Of a DNA stretch of 64,000 nucleotides, positions 44,800 through 54,094 are shown one piece after another. Source of the stretch: Vreelandella maris (lineage in GTDB: Bacteria; Pseudomonadota; Gammaproteobacteria; Pseudomonadales; Halomonadaceae); the NCBI RefSeq assembly GCF_013371085.1, contig NZ_JABWCV010000003.1:124001-188000 (forward strand), written 5' to 3'. Position 1 is the first letter of the stretch. Each line of letters opens with the position of its first letter. The notes below the pieces were generated by a model, which saw nothing but the letters and a program-made list of their open reading frames with translations, was not told the origin of the DNA and made no database searches. Made by a program: the position numbers and the translations under genes.

Positions 44800-45580
44800 T
44801 GTAGCTCGCGGGCTGCTGCTGGTCTGCTTGTGTTTGCTATTAACAGGCTCCCCCGTGAAAGCGGGGGAACCTCCTATTTTGGCGGCAGCCTCTGATCTGC
44901 AGTTTGCGCTGACGGAGGCCGCGGAGCAGTTTCAACAAGAAACCGGCCACGCGCTGCGGCTCAACTTTGGTTCGTCGGGCAACTTCCGTCGCCAAATCGC
45001 CCAGGGCGCACCTTTCGAGCTGTATCTTTCTGCTGATGAGCGCTACGTTCAGGCGCTTTATAAAGAGGGCCACACCCAAGACGAGGGCGTTATTTACGCC
45101 ATTGGTCGGTTAGTGTGGCTGCAGCGCGCAGGGCGCGGTGATTTGCCCAGTGCCGATGCGCCACTGGCTGGGGTAGAGGCCGCGCTTGAAGCGCAAGTGA
45201 GCGGCACTACTGAACGCATCGCCCTGGCGAATCCCGAACACGCGCCCTATGGCGTGGCGGCGCAGCAGGTTCTTGAGCACGCCGGGCTTTGGCAGCAAAC
45301 CGAGGCACTGCGGGTGCTGGGTGAAAATGTCTCACAAGCGGCGCAGTTTGCGCTTTCCGATGATGCGCGCGGTGGTCTGGTGGCTTATTCCTTGGCATTG
45401 GCCCCCGCGTTAAGTGAACGAAGTGAGTACGTACTTATCCCCGAGGCTTGGCATAGCCCGCTTCGACAACGCATGGTGTTGACCAATCAGGCGGGAGATG
45501 TCGCCACTGCCTTCTATCAGTGGCTGCAAGAGGAAGAGGGGCAATCGATTTTGCGTACCTACGGGTTTAGCGTCGAATAA
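44777..45580 (+). CDS. modA: Molybdate ABC transporter binding protein ModA
   Basis: This 267-residue protein has a signal peptide at about 1-29 ([19 protein letters not shown]). The mature part begins [61 protein letters not shown], the ModA hallmark with serines that bind molybdate oxygens. It captures molybdate or tungstate in the periplasm for ModBC. The start lies inside pyk, with only a weak ribosome site, so translational coupling to pyk is likely. modB follows 13 bases later. Confidence 0.92.
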   Translation: MLSLATANVARGLLLVCLCLLLTGSPVKAGEPPILAAASDLQFALTEAAEQFQQETGHALRLNFGSSGNFRRQIAQGAPFELYLSADERYVQALYKEGHTQDEGVIYAIGRLVWLQRAGRGDLPSADAPLAGVEAALEAQVSGTTERIALANPEHAPYGVAAQQVLEHAGLWQQTEALRVLGENVSQAAQFALSDDARGGLVAYSLALAPALSERSEYVLIPEAWHSPLRQRMVLTNQAGDVATAFYQWLQEEEGQSILRTYGFSVE

Positions 45581-45593
45581 TGGAAGGAGCATA

Positions 45594-46262
45594 ATGGATT
45601 GGTCGGCGCTGTCGGTTTCGTTACGCCTCGCGGTGTTCACCTGCCTCATTCTCCTGCCCATCGCTATTTGGTTAGGCCGCTCTCTGGCCTATGCGCGTTT
45701 CCGGGGTAAAGGACTATGCGAAGCGCTGATTGCACTACCGCTGGTATTGCCGCCTACCGTACTGGGCTTTTATCTGCTGTTGAGCTTTGGCCGCGATGCG
45801 CCGGTGGGCTCGTTTTGGGCAGGAATGACCGGCAGCGGGCTGAATTTCACTTTCTCGGGCATATTACTGGCCTCCCTGATCGCCAATCTACCGTTTGCTG
45901 TGCAGCCCATTCAGCGCGCCTTTGAGCACGTGCCCCACAACCTGCGGGAAGCGGCCTGGTGCAGCGGCTTGAGCCCCAGGCAAACGCTGCTGCGTATCGA
46001 ACTGCCCTTGGTGTGGCCAGGCATTATGTCAGCGGCAGCGCTCACCTTTGCCCATACGCTGGGCGAATTCGGCGTCATCTTGATGGTGGGGGGCGCTATT
46101 GATGGCGAAACCCGCACCCTTGCCATTGCCATCTATGATCGCGTTCAAGCCTTTGACGAACAGGGCGCGGCACAGATGTCGGCGCTGTTGCTGTTGGTGT
46201 CGTTTATTACCTTGGGGCTTGTCTATGGACTGGCTGGGCGCAGGCGGTGGGCACGTGGCTGA
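45594..46262 (+). CDS. modB: Molybdate ABC transporter permease ModB
   Basis: This protein has 222 residues from the ATG at 45594, after GGAAGGAGC; the frame is open upstream inside modA. It has about five membrane helices. ALPLVLPPTVLGFYLLL is the ModB start region, and the EAA-loop motif is LREAAWCSGLSPRQTLLRIELPLVWPGI, which contacts ModC. THTLGEFGVILMVGG-like residues near the end are conserved. modC overlaps the last 38 bases. Confidence 0.93.
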   Translation: MDWSALSVSLRLAVFTCLILLPIAIWLGRSLAYARFRGKGLCEALIALPLVLPPTVLGFYLLLSFGRDAPVGSFWAGMTGSGLNFTFSGILLASLIANLPFAVQPIQRAFEHVPHNLREAAWCSGLSPRQTLLRIELPLVWPGIMSAAALTFAHTLGEFGVILMVGGAIDGETRTLAIAIYDRVQAFDEQGAAQMSALLLLVSFITLGLVYGLAGRRRWARG

Positions 46263-47391
46263 GTCGTGTATCGCAAGTCTGCGTGTGGCGGTCAATCAAA
46301 CGGGGCCGATTCCACTGGCCGCCGATTTTATCTGCCAACCTGGGGAACTGCTGGCGCTGGTAGGGCCGTCGGGTAGCGGGAAAACCACGCTGCTGCGCAC
46401 TATTGCCGGGCTCTATCGCCCTCAAAATGGGCGTGTGGAATGCGCTGGCGACGTTTGGTTTGATGCTGAACGTAAGCATTCACTTCCACCCCAGCATAGG
46501 CAAGTCGGCATGGTGTTTCAGGACTATGCGCTGTTTCCCCACTTAACCGCGTTAGAAAATATTCAACTACCACTGCGTCACCTGCCTCAACCCCAGCGCC
46601 GAGAACAGGCGGAACAGTGGCTGGCCAAGGTGCGTTTAGATGGACTGGGCAACCGCTACCCAAATGCACTTTCCGGTGGGCAGCGCCAGCGTGTCGCGCT
46701 GGCCCGCGCCTTGGCCCGCGATCCGAAAGTGCTGTTGCTCGATGAACCGTTTTCAGCGGTGGATCAAGTCACCCGTCGGCGTTTGCAGCGCGAACTGGCA
46801 CTGCTCCGCCAGCAAATCGAGATTCCCATCGTGCTGGTGACGCATGACCTGGAGGAAGCCACTGCACTGGCTGATCAAATCTGCGTGTTGCATAACGGTG
46901 TAAGCCTTCAGCAGAATTCGCCCGAGGCACTGTTCAGCCGCCCAGCCACGCCGCTAGTAGCACGCTTGCTGGACCGCCATAATCTGTTTGAAGGCACCGT
47001 TGTAGAGGTAGCAGGGCAGCGCCGTTTGCAATGGGGAGGAACTTACCTGGAAGTCGCGGAAGGACTTACCAACCTACCACTGGGAGAGACCGTGGCCTGG
47101 TATTTGCCGCCTTCCGATATTGTGCTTCATCGTCGTGATCGGCCGTCGCAAGGCGAGCGGGAAAACCCGCTGACTGCCACGGTCAGTGAGGTAGTGGTGT
47201 TGGGTGGCATTACGTCAGTTTCCTTAAGCGTTGGCCACGGTGATATGTTACGTTTCGACATTGCCACCCATGCTGCACGTCGCAATCAGTTAACCCGCGG
47301 GGCAGTGGTGAATGTTTCACTGCTGGCGGCAGGAATACACCTGTTGCCAGGCCACCGAGTTCGCGCAGATGCGCATGACAAAAGGAAGTAA
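46225..47391 (+). CDS. modC: Molybdate ABC transporter ATP-binding protein ModC
   Basis: This protein has 388 residues if it starts at the ATG at 46225; a GTG at 46255 is the main alternative. The ATPase domain has the Walker A motif VGPSGSGKTTLL, Q-loop VFQDYALFPHL, signature LSGGQRQRVALARAL, Walker B VLLLDEPFSAVD and switch histidine VTHDLEEA. The C-terminal TOBE domain (about 270-388) binds molybdate. It drives molybdate import with ModB. It overlaps modB by 38 bases, so the two are tightly coupled. Confidence 0.93.
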   Translation: MDWLGAGGGHVAESCIASLRVAVNQTGPIPLAADFICQPGELLALVGPSGSGKTTLLRTIAGLYRPQNGRVECAGDVWFDAERKHSLPPQHRQVGMVFQDYALFPHLTALENIQLPLRHLPQPQRREQAEQWLAKVRLDGLGNRYPNALSGGQRQRVALARALARDPKVLLLDEPFSAVDQVTRRRLQRELALLRQQIEIPIVLVTHDLEEATALADQICVLHNGVSLQQNSPEALFSRPATPLVARLLDRHNLFEGTVVEVAGQRRLQWGGTYLEVAEGLTNLPLGETVAWYLPPSDIVLHRRDRPSQGERENPLTATVSEVVVLGGITSVSLSVGHGDMLRFDIATHAARRNQLTRGAVVNVSLLAAGIHLLPGHRVRADAHDKRK

Positions 47392-47393
47392 GC

Positions 47394-47924
47394 ATGGATC
47401 ACACGCGTCGCACGCTGCTTAAAGCATCGTTACTGTTACCGCTGGCGGCGCTGCTGCCGATGTCGTTACTCAGCTCGTTTGCCTGGGGGCAGGCAACGAA
47501 AGAGATGCAGACGCTGGCGCTGGCTATTCATAGCGAGGGCGGTCCGCACCGCTTAGACGTTGAGGTGGCAGAAACATCCTCTCAGCGACAGCGCGGATTG
47601 ATGGGGCGTGAGAGCCTGCCGGAAGCGCAGGGCATGCTATTTCGTTTTGAGAATGAGCAATCGGTCAATAACGCTTTTTGGATGTATAAGACATTGATTC
47701 CCCTTGATATTGCCTTTATCGATGCAAATGGCCGTATCGTGGCGATTAATACCATGCCGCCCTGTGAGTCCACTTCACCGAGCGACTGCCCCTCTTACCC
47801 TCCTGGTACGGCGTATCATTCAGCGCTAGAGGTTAATGGCGGCTACTTTGCCGAGCGCGGCATCAAAGTAGGCGACTGTGTTTCCATCCCTGAAGACGCC
47901 GGCTTCTGCCAACCTGAGAATTAA
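47394..47924 (+). CDS. DUF192 family exported protein
   Basis: This 176-residue protein has a Tat-like signal (TRRTLLKASLLLPLAALLPMSLLSSFAWG), then the DUF192 core: LDVEVAETSSQRQRGLMGRESLPEAQGMLFRFENEQSVNNAFWMYKTLIPLDIAFIDANGRIVAINTMPPC. The motif MYKT-x-IPLDIAFID is the family hallmark. The function of the family is unknown. It is 2 bases from modC and probably in the same transcript. Its stop overlaps the convergent exporter gene by 4 bases. Confidence 0.88.
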   Translation: MDHTRRTLLKASLLLPLAALLPMSLLSSFAWGQATKEMQTLALAIHSEGGPHRLDVEVAETSSQRQRGLMGRESLPEAQGMLFRFENEQSVNNAFWMYKTLIPLDIAFIDANGRIVAINTMPPCESTSPSDCPSYPPGTAYHSALEVNGGYFAERGIKVGDCVSIPEDAGFCQPEN

Positions 47925-48781
47925 GCGGGGCGAGGGTTGCGGTGAAACTTCAGCACAATCAAAGCGATACCCGCGACTACTAAGCCACCGCCCACCAGTT
48001 TATGCACGCCTAGGCTGTCGCCCATCAACAGCGCGCCTAGGCCGACCGCCAATACCGGTACGAGCAGCGTCATGGGTACCACGCGGTTGACCGGATGGCG
48101 GCGTAATAGGGCGTACCAGATCCCGTAAGCCACAATCGATGACATCACGGCGGTGTAAACCATTGCCCCCCAGCCCATCCAGCTTGCCTGCCGCATCGCC
48201 TGCCACTGGCCGCTTTCAAACAGCCACGAGCCCAGCGCTACCTGGGGCACTGCAAATAGCGCCACCCAACCTGCAAGCGCTAAGGGGGCGATGGGTGGGC
48301 CGCGTTTAATCAATAGCTGCGATACCGCCCAACCGAGAGCGCTCATTAATAAAATACTGAGCGGCAGAGGCGAAGGCAGTGTGGGCCCTCCGGCGAGCAC
48401 GATCACTCCGGCAAACGAGAGTAGCAACCCCGCGATACGTTTGGGTCCCAGCTTCTCTTTGAGGAATACCACGGCTAGCAGTGTCGCAAAAGGGGTACCC
48501 ATTTGTAGCAACAGCGCGCCAGTACCTGCTTCGGCCTGCCCCAAGCCAATAAATAGCAGGGCAAAGTGGAGACTGCCGAAGGTGATGGATAACAGCAGCA
48601 AAAACGGTAGCTGTGCCCGCGCTACCGGGTAGAAGGGCACCAGCAGCACCGCGACCAGCATAAAGCGCAGCGTGGTCATCAACAGCGGCGGCAACTCCAC
48701 CACACCGACCTTGATCACAATGATATTCAGCGCCCAAATGACGATAACAAATAGGCCAAGCAGCAGGTCGCGTAGGGGCAC
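47921..48781 (-). CDS. EamA/DMT-family exporter
   Basis: This 286-residue protein starts at GTG 48781, with no in-frame ATG nearby. It has ten membrane helices in two EamA repeats (about 5-135 and 145-280). VIVIWALNIIVIKVGVVELPPLLMTTLRFMLVAVLLV is typical of the O-acetylserine/cysteine exporter (EamA/YdeD) branch. The substrate is not certain; small amino-acid-like metabolites are exported by relatives. It converges on the DUF192 gene without a terminator. Confidence 0.85.
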   Translation of the reverse strand: MPLRDLLLGLFVIVIWALNIIVIKVGVVELPPLLMTTLRFMLVAVLLVPFYPVARAQLPFLLLLSITFGSLHFALLFIGLGQAEAGTGALLLQMGTPFATLLAVVFLKEKLGPKRIAGLLLSFAGVIVLAGGPTLPSPLPLSILLMSALGWAVSQLLIKRGPPIAPLALAGWVALFAVPQVALGSWLFESGQWQAMRQASWMGWGAMVYTAVMSSIVAYGIWYALLRRHPVNRVVPMTLLVPVLAVGLGALLMGDSLGVHKLVGGGLVVAGIALIVLKFHRNPRPA

Positions 48782-48826
48782 ATTGATGTCCGTTCGTTGA
48801 TGTTTTTTGCTAGATGAAAACGAGCG

Positions 48827-49561
48827 TCATTTCATACGCTGCGCGATCTCTCGCCATAGTGCGGTGTAGGCGCGACCGCCAGGACTGCTGCGGGCGAAAT
48901 GCCCGACCGGCGCGCGTTCGACACCCATGCGCTCGACCGCACTAGCGTTTGGCACGGTCGTGGACAAGCGCCTCGGCCAGCGCTCGCTGAGACTCTCCAT
49001 CACCTCGCGGTGGAGGGTTTTGCGGCGGTCGGCGAGGGTTACGAACGGCCAGATTGGGCAAGCCTGCTCGACCGCGTCAAGATGACCGTCCAGTTGCTCG
49101 AGGGTGCGCAAAGACAGGGTCGTCGGCACCACCGGCACCAGTAGGGCATCGACGCTGGAGAATATCTGGTCGGCGAGTGCCGACAAGCTCGGCGGGCAGT
49201 CGAGTATCACCAGGTCGTAACTGGTCATTACTGGTTTGAGGATCTTGCGCAGTCGACTAGGTTTGCGGGTTTCCATCGACGCTTCCAGGTCGCGGGAGCC
49301 CAGTGCCGCAGGCAGCAGGTCGAGCCCCTCAATGTCGGTCTCGCGGATCGCCCGATCAAGGTCGGCCTTGCCCTTGACCAGTTTGTCGACACCACCGCGC
49401 ACTTTGGGTTTGCTGCGCAGGTAGAAGGTGGTGGCTGCCTGGGGGTCGATATCCCACAGCAACACTCGCTTGCCGTCGCGTGCCGCTTCAGCGGCGAGAT
49501 TGACGGCGGAGGCGGTCTTACCCACGCCGCCCTTGATACTGTAAAGCGCCAGCATCTGCAT
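48827..49561 (-). CDS. Orphan ParA-family ATPase
   Basis: This protein has 244 residues from the ATG at 49561, with AAGGAG six bases before; upstream in-frame sequence is rejected. The deviant Walker A is KGGVGKTASA, switch I is near VLLWDIDPQAATTFYLR, and Walker B is LVILDCPPSLSALAD. No ParB, plasmid replication gene or parS repeat lies nearby. Codons are richer in GC than the neighbours by eye. Orphan ParA proteins often position a cargo on the nucleoid (for example chemoreceptors or carboxysomes); the cargo here is unknown. Confidence 0.87.
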   Translation of the reverse strand: MQMLALYSIKGGVGKTASAVNLAAEAARDGKRVLLWDIDPQAATTFYLRSKPKVRGGVDKLVKGKADLDRAIRETDIEGLDLLPAALGSRDLEASMETRKPSRLRKILKPVMTSYDLVILDCPPSLSALADQIFSSVDALLVPVVPTTLSLRTLEQLDGHLDAVEQACPIWPFVTLADRRKTLHREVMESLSERWPRRLSTTVPNASAVERMGVERAPVGHFARSSPGGRAYTALWREIAQRMK

Positions 49562-49840
49562 GGGAAACTCCTTGATTGGTAACTGTTTTAGTCTAACCGA
49601 TTGGCCCACACGGATACGTGACGTTTCTATGACGGCGGCGGTGGTAGTAGCGTCACACCGCTGTGATACACGCCGAAAGTCGGTCGTTAATAGCCGATAG
49701 AATGGCTTTCCTTCCCCTCAAGAATACCTACAATGGAGTGCTTATCGCCAACATGCACGCAATGCGCACCGTTATTTAGGCGATACAGTGATAGACCTCC
49801 TTATAAAGTCACCATAAAAATCGATAAAAAAGGATCTACT

Positions 49841-50851
49841 ATGACGCTGAAACGCTCAATGGCTCGTTTCACTGCCGGCTTGGCAGGTGCGGCTCTGCTT
49901 TCCGCTTCCCTGTCTGCACAAGCTCGTGAACTCTCGGTGTCCACTGTTTTGTCCGACGCTTTCCCTTGGGGGCAGGCGGCGGAGAAGTGGGCCGAATTGG
50001 TGGAAGAACGCAGCGGTGGTGAACTCACGCTGCGCGTTTACCCCAACTCTCAGCTTGTTTCCGGCGACCAAACCCGCGAATTTTCCGCTATGCGTTCTGG
50101 GCTAATCGACGCTGCGGTGGGCTCGACGATCAACTGGTCGCCCCAGGTGCCGGAACTCAATCTATTCTCCTTACCGTTCTTCATTCCCGATGAAGCCGCC
50201 GTGGATGCGGTCACCGGTGGTGAAGCGGGAGAGCTAGTGTTTGAAGCAATCGAATCACGTGGGGTTATCCCGTTAGCCTGGGGTGAAAACGGTTTCCGTC
50301 AGGTTTCCAATTCGCGTGGGCCGATTAGTCAGCCGGATGACCTGGACGGTCTGAAAATTCGTGTGGTGGGTTCGCCGCTGTTCCAGGATACCTTCTCTGC
50401 ACTGGGCGCCGACCCCACCCAAATGAGCTGGACCGATGCTCAGCCAGCGTTAACGACTGGCGCGGTGGACGGCCAGGAAAACCCGCTTTCTGTGTTTGAC
50501 GTGGCGCGTATTGATCAAGTGGGCCAAGAGCATTTAACACTCTGGAACTACATGAATGATCCGCTGATTTTCGCCGTTAACCAGCAGGTTTGGCAGTCGC
50601 TGGATGAAGAGCAGCAAACCATGCTGCGTGAAACCGCCAAGGAAGCTGGTGAATGGGAAATCGCCATGACCCGTGAAGAGGAGAGTGAACGCTTAGCGGC
50701 GATTCAAGAGCGCGGTGTGACGGTGACCGAGCTTTCTGATGAGCAGTACCAAGCGTTTGTCGATGCGACACAGTCCGTTTATGAGAAATGGGCGCCGCGC
50801 ATTGGTGAAGAGGTGGTCAACGCCGCACAAACGGCTATCGACGCACGTTAA
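49841..50851 (+). CDS. TRAP transporter substrate-binding protein, DctP family (system 2)
   Basis: This protein has 336 residues from the ATG at 49841 (AAAAGGAT before). A signal peptide covers about 1-27 (RFTAGLAGAALLSASLSAQA-RE). The DctP signature is visible: LDGLKIRVVGSPLFQDTFSALGADPTQMSWTDAQPALTTGAVDGQENPLSVF, with the carboxylate-binding arginine in LKIRVVG. The ligand is an unidentified organic acid. The operon continues with Q and M genes after a strong hairpin. No catabolic enzymes adjoin, so context gives no substrate. Confidence 0.92.
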   Translation: MTLKRSMARFTAGLAGAALLSASLSAQARELSVSTVLSDAFPWGQAAEKWAELVEERSGGELTLRVYPNSQLVSGDQTREFSAMRSGLIDAAVGSTINWSPQVPELNLFSLPFFIPDEAAVDAVTGGEAGELVFEAIESRGVIPLAWGENGFRQVSNSRGPISQPDDLDGLKIRVVGSPLFQDTFSALGADPTQMSWTDAQPALTTGAVDGQENPLSVFDVARIDQVGQEHLTLWNYMNDPLIFAVNQQVWQSLDEEQQTMLRETAKEAGEWEIAMTREEESERLAAIQERGVTVTELSDEQYQAFVDATQSVYEKWAPRIGEEVVNAAQTAIDAR

Positions 50852-50867
50852 TTACCTATGATGTTCT

Positions 50868-50898
50868 AACTCCCGGCCCTCAAGGCTGGGAGTTTTTT
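50868..50898 (+). terminator. Hairpin with T run between dctP and dctQ (system 2)
   Basis: An 11-bp stem, AACTCCCGGCC (50868-50878) with GGCTGGGAGTT (50884-50894), has one G/T pair and a 5-base loop and runs into TTTTTT. It is a full rho-independent terminator by form but lies inside the operon, 15 bases before the dctQ start. Partial read-through would give excess binding protein. Confidence 0.8.
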
Positions 50899-50912
50899 GC
50901 TGTGAGGCTGCC

Positions 50913-51392
50913 ATGAAAGGCTTTCCTGATGCACGCCCCGAGCGCTGGCTGGGCGCGCTGGCGTTAATCATTATCTCATTGATCAGCCTAGGTAATGTCA
51001 TTACCCGCTATCTGACCGGTGGCTCTTTTTCGTTTACGGAGGAGTTTTCGGTGTTTTTGTTGGTGGTGCTGACGTTTGCCGGTGCTTCGGTGGCGCTGCG
51101 GCGCAACAGGCATATTCGCATCGGTTTTTTGGAGCGTGCACTGCCGCCCAAGTACCGCCGTGCGCTGATTGTTTTTCAAGCGCTGTGCGGTGCCATTGTG
51201 CTGGGTTTGATCACTTGGTATGGCGGCAAGTTGGCTTGGCAGGAGTATCAGTGGGAGTCGCTTTCGCCTGGGCTGGGGTTGCCGCAGTGGTGGTATTTGG
51301 TTTGGCTGCCCGTGCTTTCCGCGGCCATGTTATGGCGCTTGTTCCAGCAGACCGCTGACCGTTTGACGGGGAGGCTCACCGATGAGCCCTGA
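50913..51392 (+). CDS. TRAP transporter small permease, DctQ family (system 2)
   Basis: This 159-residue protein has four membrane helices. NVITRYLTGGSFSFTEEFSVFLLVVLTFAGASVALRRNRHIRIGFLE matches the DctQ motif, with the TEE acidic pair before helix 2 and a basic cluster after helix 3. It forms the membrane part with DctM. The dctM start overlaps its end by 11 bases. Confidence 0.9.
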   Translation: MKGFPDARPERWLGALALIIISLISLGNVITRYLTGGSFSFTEEFSVFLLVVLTFAGASVALRRNRHIRIGFLERALPPKYRRALIVFQALCGAIVLGLITWYGGKLAWQEYQWESLSPGLGLPQWWYLVWLPVLSAAMLWRLFQQTADRLTGRLTDEP

Positions 51393-52686
51393 TGTGTGGA
51401 TGATTCTGGCCTTTGCAGGCTTGCTGATTGCGGGTGTGCCGGTGGCGTTTTCATTAGCGCTTTCCGGGGCTGTCGGCATCTTGCTTGGCTTGTCGCCGGA
51501 TATGCTGGCGACCTTGGGCACTAATACCTATAACAGCATCGCCAAGTACCCCTTGATTGCGATTCCGTTATTCATTTTAACCGGGCTTATCTTTGAGCGT
51601 TCCGGTGTGGCGCTTCGCTTGGTGCGTTTTGCCCAGGCGCTGATTGGCCCTCGCCACGGCGGCTTGGCGCTGGTCGCGGTGTTGGTGTGTATGATTATGG
51701 GCGGCATGAGCGGCTCTGGCCCTGCCGATGCGGCGGCCGTGGCGATGGTGATGCTGCCCAGCATGACCAAAGCGGGCTACCCCAAGCCGTTTTCGGCCAC
51801 GCTGATTGCGGCCTCAGCCTCGACGGCGATTCTTATACCGCCGTCTGTGGCGCTGATTCTTTACTCGGTTGTGGTGCCCGGTGTTGATTTGCGGGCGCTG
51901 TTTGCGGCGGGGCTGTTTCCTGGCGTGTTGGCGGGGATAGCACTGCTGGTGCCTGCCATGATCGTTTCCAAACGCTATGGTTGGGAGGGCGGCACGCCGT
52001 TAGAGGGCGCTGAACAGCTCAGTGTGCGCACCACCTTTAAGCAGGCGATACCGGCGCTGTTTGCGCCGGTGCTGATTTTAGGCGGCTTGCGTTCAGGCTT
52101 GTTTACACCCACTGAAGCCGCCGTGGTGGCGGTGGCCTATGGCGCGATTGTCGGGCTTTTTCTTACTCGTGAACTGTCGCTACGCGATTTGTGGGAGCTG
52201 TTAGGCGAGGCGGCGATTATCTCAGGGGTGGTGATGCTGATTATCGCGCTGGCCGGAATTTTTGCCTGGGCGGGCACCATGCTGGGCACCTTCCGCCACT
52301 TGGCGGAGTGGATCATTAGCCTGACCGATAACGGCGTGCTGCTGCTTATTCTGGTGATGTTGGCGGTGCTGGTCGCCGGGATGCTGCTGGATGCGATCTC
52401 GATTTATCTGATTATGATGCCGATCTTGATACCCGTGATGCAGCACTTTGAATGGAACCCGGTGTGGTTCGGCATTCTATTGGCAATGAACATTGCTATT
52501 GGCCAGTTTACCCCGCCGGTGGCGGTGAATTTGATGGTGACGACCGAGGTGGCCAAAATTCGTTTGGAGCAAACGCTCGGCTGGGCGCTGCTGTTTGTGG
52601 TGGCAATGGGGTGTGCGCTGGCGCTGGTGGCTATTTTCCCCGCTATCGCGCTGTGGCTGCCTACCGTGTTGGGCTATAACGTTTGA
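51382..52686 (+). CDS. TRAP transporter large permease, DctM family (system 2)
   Basis: This 434-residue protein has about 12 membrane helices. Family motifs are YPLIAIPLFILTGLIFERSG, GGMSGSGPADAAAVAMVMLPSMTKAGYPKPFSATLIAASASTAILIPPSVALILYS, and MNIAIGQFTPPVAVNLMV. It is the ion-coupled translocation subunit of the second DctPQM system. It is not closely similar to the DctM at 18663 by eye (different C-terminal helices), so the two systems are independent. No T-run terminator follows. Confidence 0.94.
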   Translation: MSPDVWMILAFAGLLIAGVPVAFSLALSGAVGILLGLSPDMLATLGTNTYNSIAKYPLIAIPLFILTGLIFERSGVALRLVRFAQALIGPRHGGLALVAVLVCMIMGGMSGSGPADAAAVAMVMLPSMTKAGYPKPFSATLIAASASTAILIPPSVALILYSVVVPGVDLRALFAAGLFPGVLAGIALLVPAMIVSKRYGWEGGTPLEGAEQLSVRTTFKQAIPALFAPVLILGGLRSGLFTPTEAAVVAVAYGAIVGLFLTRELSLRDLWELLGEAAIISGVVMLIIALAGIFAWAGTMLGTFRHLAEWIISLTDNGVLLLILVMLAVLVAGMLLDAISIYLIMMPILIPVMQHFEWNPVWFGILLAMNIAIGQFTPPVAVNLMVTTEVAKIRLEQTLGWALLFVVAMGCALALVAIFPAIALWLPTVLGYNV

Positions 52687-53080
52687 TGTGGGCTCAGAAA
52701 TTAGTGACCATAAGGCATTGCTCATGTCTAACAAGCAGTGCATATCCTTATCCCCTATGCCAAAACGGTATAGGGATTAACGCTTACTAAACGTTACCAA
52801 CCACTAAACTACTATCTACCAAGCTGAAATGCGTTTTAAATAGCGATAGGTACTGCGGCATGTCGTTAAGCACGCTTTTTTCGCTAAAGGCTTAGTTTTT
52901 CGCTAAAGTAGTATTAGCAGGCATCCAACGGGTGCTTGTAACAGATTGTCTTAAAAACAGTTTGTCTTGAAAATAGAATGTCTTGAAAAACGTTTTGGAG
53001 CAGAATCACCTATGGGAACAATTCACTAGGTGAGCCCAAAGCGTGCAGTGCTCATAACATCAATATAAAGAGGTGTGTTC
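52687..53080. other. Intergenic region with two sets of direct repeats, upstream of the TAXI gene
   Basis: This 394-base gap has no gene. It contains a 9-bp hairpin with a G/T pair (52753-52775), which lacks a T run. The word TTTTTCGCTAAAG occurs twice, 19 bases apart (52877-52889 and 52896-52908). Three tandem 16-base repeats follow at 52943-52990. The TAXI ribosome site AAAGAGG is at 53067-53073. Confidence 0.6.
52943..52990. repeat. Three tandem 16-base repeats
   Basis: Units AGATTGTCTTAAAAAC, AGTTTGTCTTGAAAAT and AGAATGTCTTGAAAAA lie head to tail with TGTCTTRAAAA constant. The 16-base spacing is not a whole number of helical turns. They end 90 bases before the TAXI start and may be sites for a regulator or a local slippage product. 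Confidence 0.65.
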
Positions 53081-54061
53081 ATGAAACGCCATACGTTTTC
53101 TACCGCTGCTTTCTCCGGTGCGCTACTGGCCGCCGCTGCCTTCGCCTCTCCGGCGATGGCACAGGATGACGAGCAATTCATCACCATCGGCACCGGTGGC
53201 CAAACCGGCGTTTACTACGTCGTAGGGCAGTCGATCTGTCGTTTGGTTAATCGTCTTGAAGACGCTGATATTAAGTGTAACGCACCTTCCACCGGTGGTT
53301 CTGTCGCCAATATCAATGGCATCAAGTCCGGCGAATTGGACATGGGTGTCGCTCAATCGGATGTCCAGTACCAAGCCTACAATGGTACCGGGAATTTCGA
53401 AGGCGAGCCCTATGAGGACCTGCGGGCTGTGTTCCGTGTCCACGGTGAGCCATTGACCCTGCTTGCACGTGCTGATTCAGGCATCGAGACACTCGATGAT
53501 TTGGAAGGAAAGCGCGTCAATATCGGTAACCCAGGCTCAGGCCAGCGCAACACCATGGAAGTGGTGATGGAGGCCAAGGGTTGGACCGAAGATACTTTCT
53601 CTTTGGCATCTCAGCTTGATGCGGCCGAGCAAGCAGCGGCGCTCTCCGATAATAACGTCGATGCCATGGTGTATGTCGTTGGCCACCCCAACGGTTCCAT
53701 CCAAGAAGCCACCACCACAGTTGATGCTCGTTTGATTCCGCTGAATGACGAAGACATTCAGGGCATCATCGATGAATACCCCTACTACTCCGCATCGGTC
53801 ATTCCGGGTGGTCTGTATCGCGGCAATGACGAAGATGTCGAAACTTTCGGTGTAGCAGCGACATTTGTCACCACCGCTGAAGCTGACGAAGAAGTTATCT
53901 ACCAGACTGTAAAAGCGGTTTTTGATAACTTTGATCGTTTCAAGCAGCTGCATCCGGCTTTCGAGAACCTAGTTCCAGAAGAGATGGTAACTCAGGGCCT
54001 TTCCGCACCGTTGCATGATGGGGCGGCGCGTTACTACCGTGAGCAAGGCTGGATTGAGTAA
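53081..54061 (+). CDS. TAXI-family TRAP substrate-binding protein (system 3)
   Basis: This protein has 326 residues from the ATG at 53081; an in-frame GTG two codons upstream is less likely. A signal peptide covers about 1-27 (AFSGALLAAAAFASPAMAQ). The mature TAXI motif is FITIGTGGQTGVYYVVGQSICRLVNR, and ELDMGVAQSDVQYQAYNGTG follows. TAXI proteins bind glutamate/2-oxoglutarate-like acids in known cases; the ligand here is unknown. The fused permease follows after a hairpin and a tandem repeat. Confidence 0.92.
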   Translation: MKRHTFSTAAFSGALLAAAAFASPAMAQDDEQFITIGTGGQTGVYYVVGQSICRLVNRLEDADIKCNAPSTGGSVANINGIKSGELDMGVAQSDVQYQAYNGTGNFEGEPYEDLRAVFRVHGEPLTLLARADSGIETLDDLEGKRVNIGNPGSGQRNTMEVVMEAKGWTEDTFSLASQLDAAEQAAALSDNNVDAMVYVVGHPNGSIQEATTTVDARLIPLNDEDIQGIIDEYPYYSASVIPGGLYRGNDEDVETFGVAATFVTTAEADEEVIYQTVKAVFDNFDRFKQLHPAFENLVPEEMVTQGLSAPLHDGAARYYREQGWIE

Positions 54062-54094
54062 TCCTTCAGCCTGAGGTGTTGCTACCTTAGTAAG

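Noticed and set aside
52753..52775. Intrinsic terminator after dctM (system 2)
   Set aside because: The 9-bp hairpin has a G/T pair and no T run on either side, so termination is not convincing.
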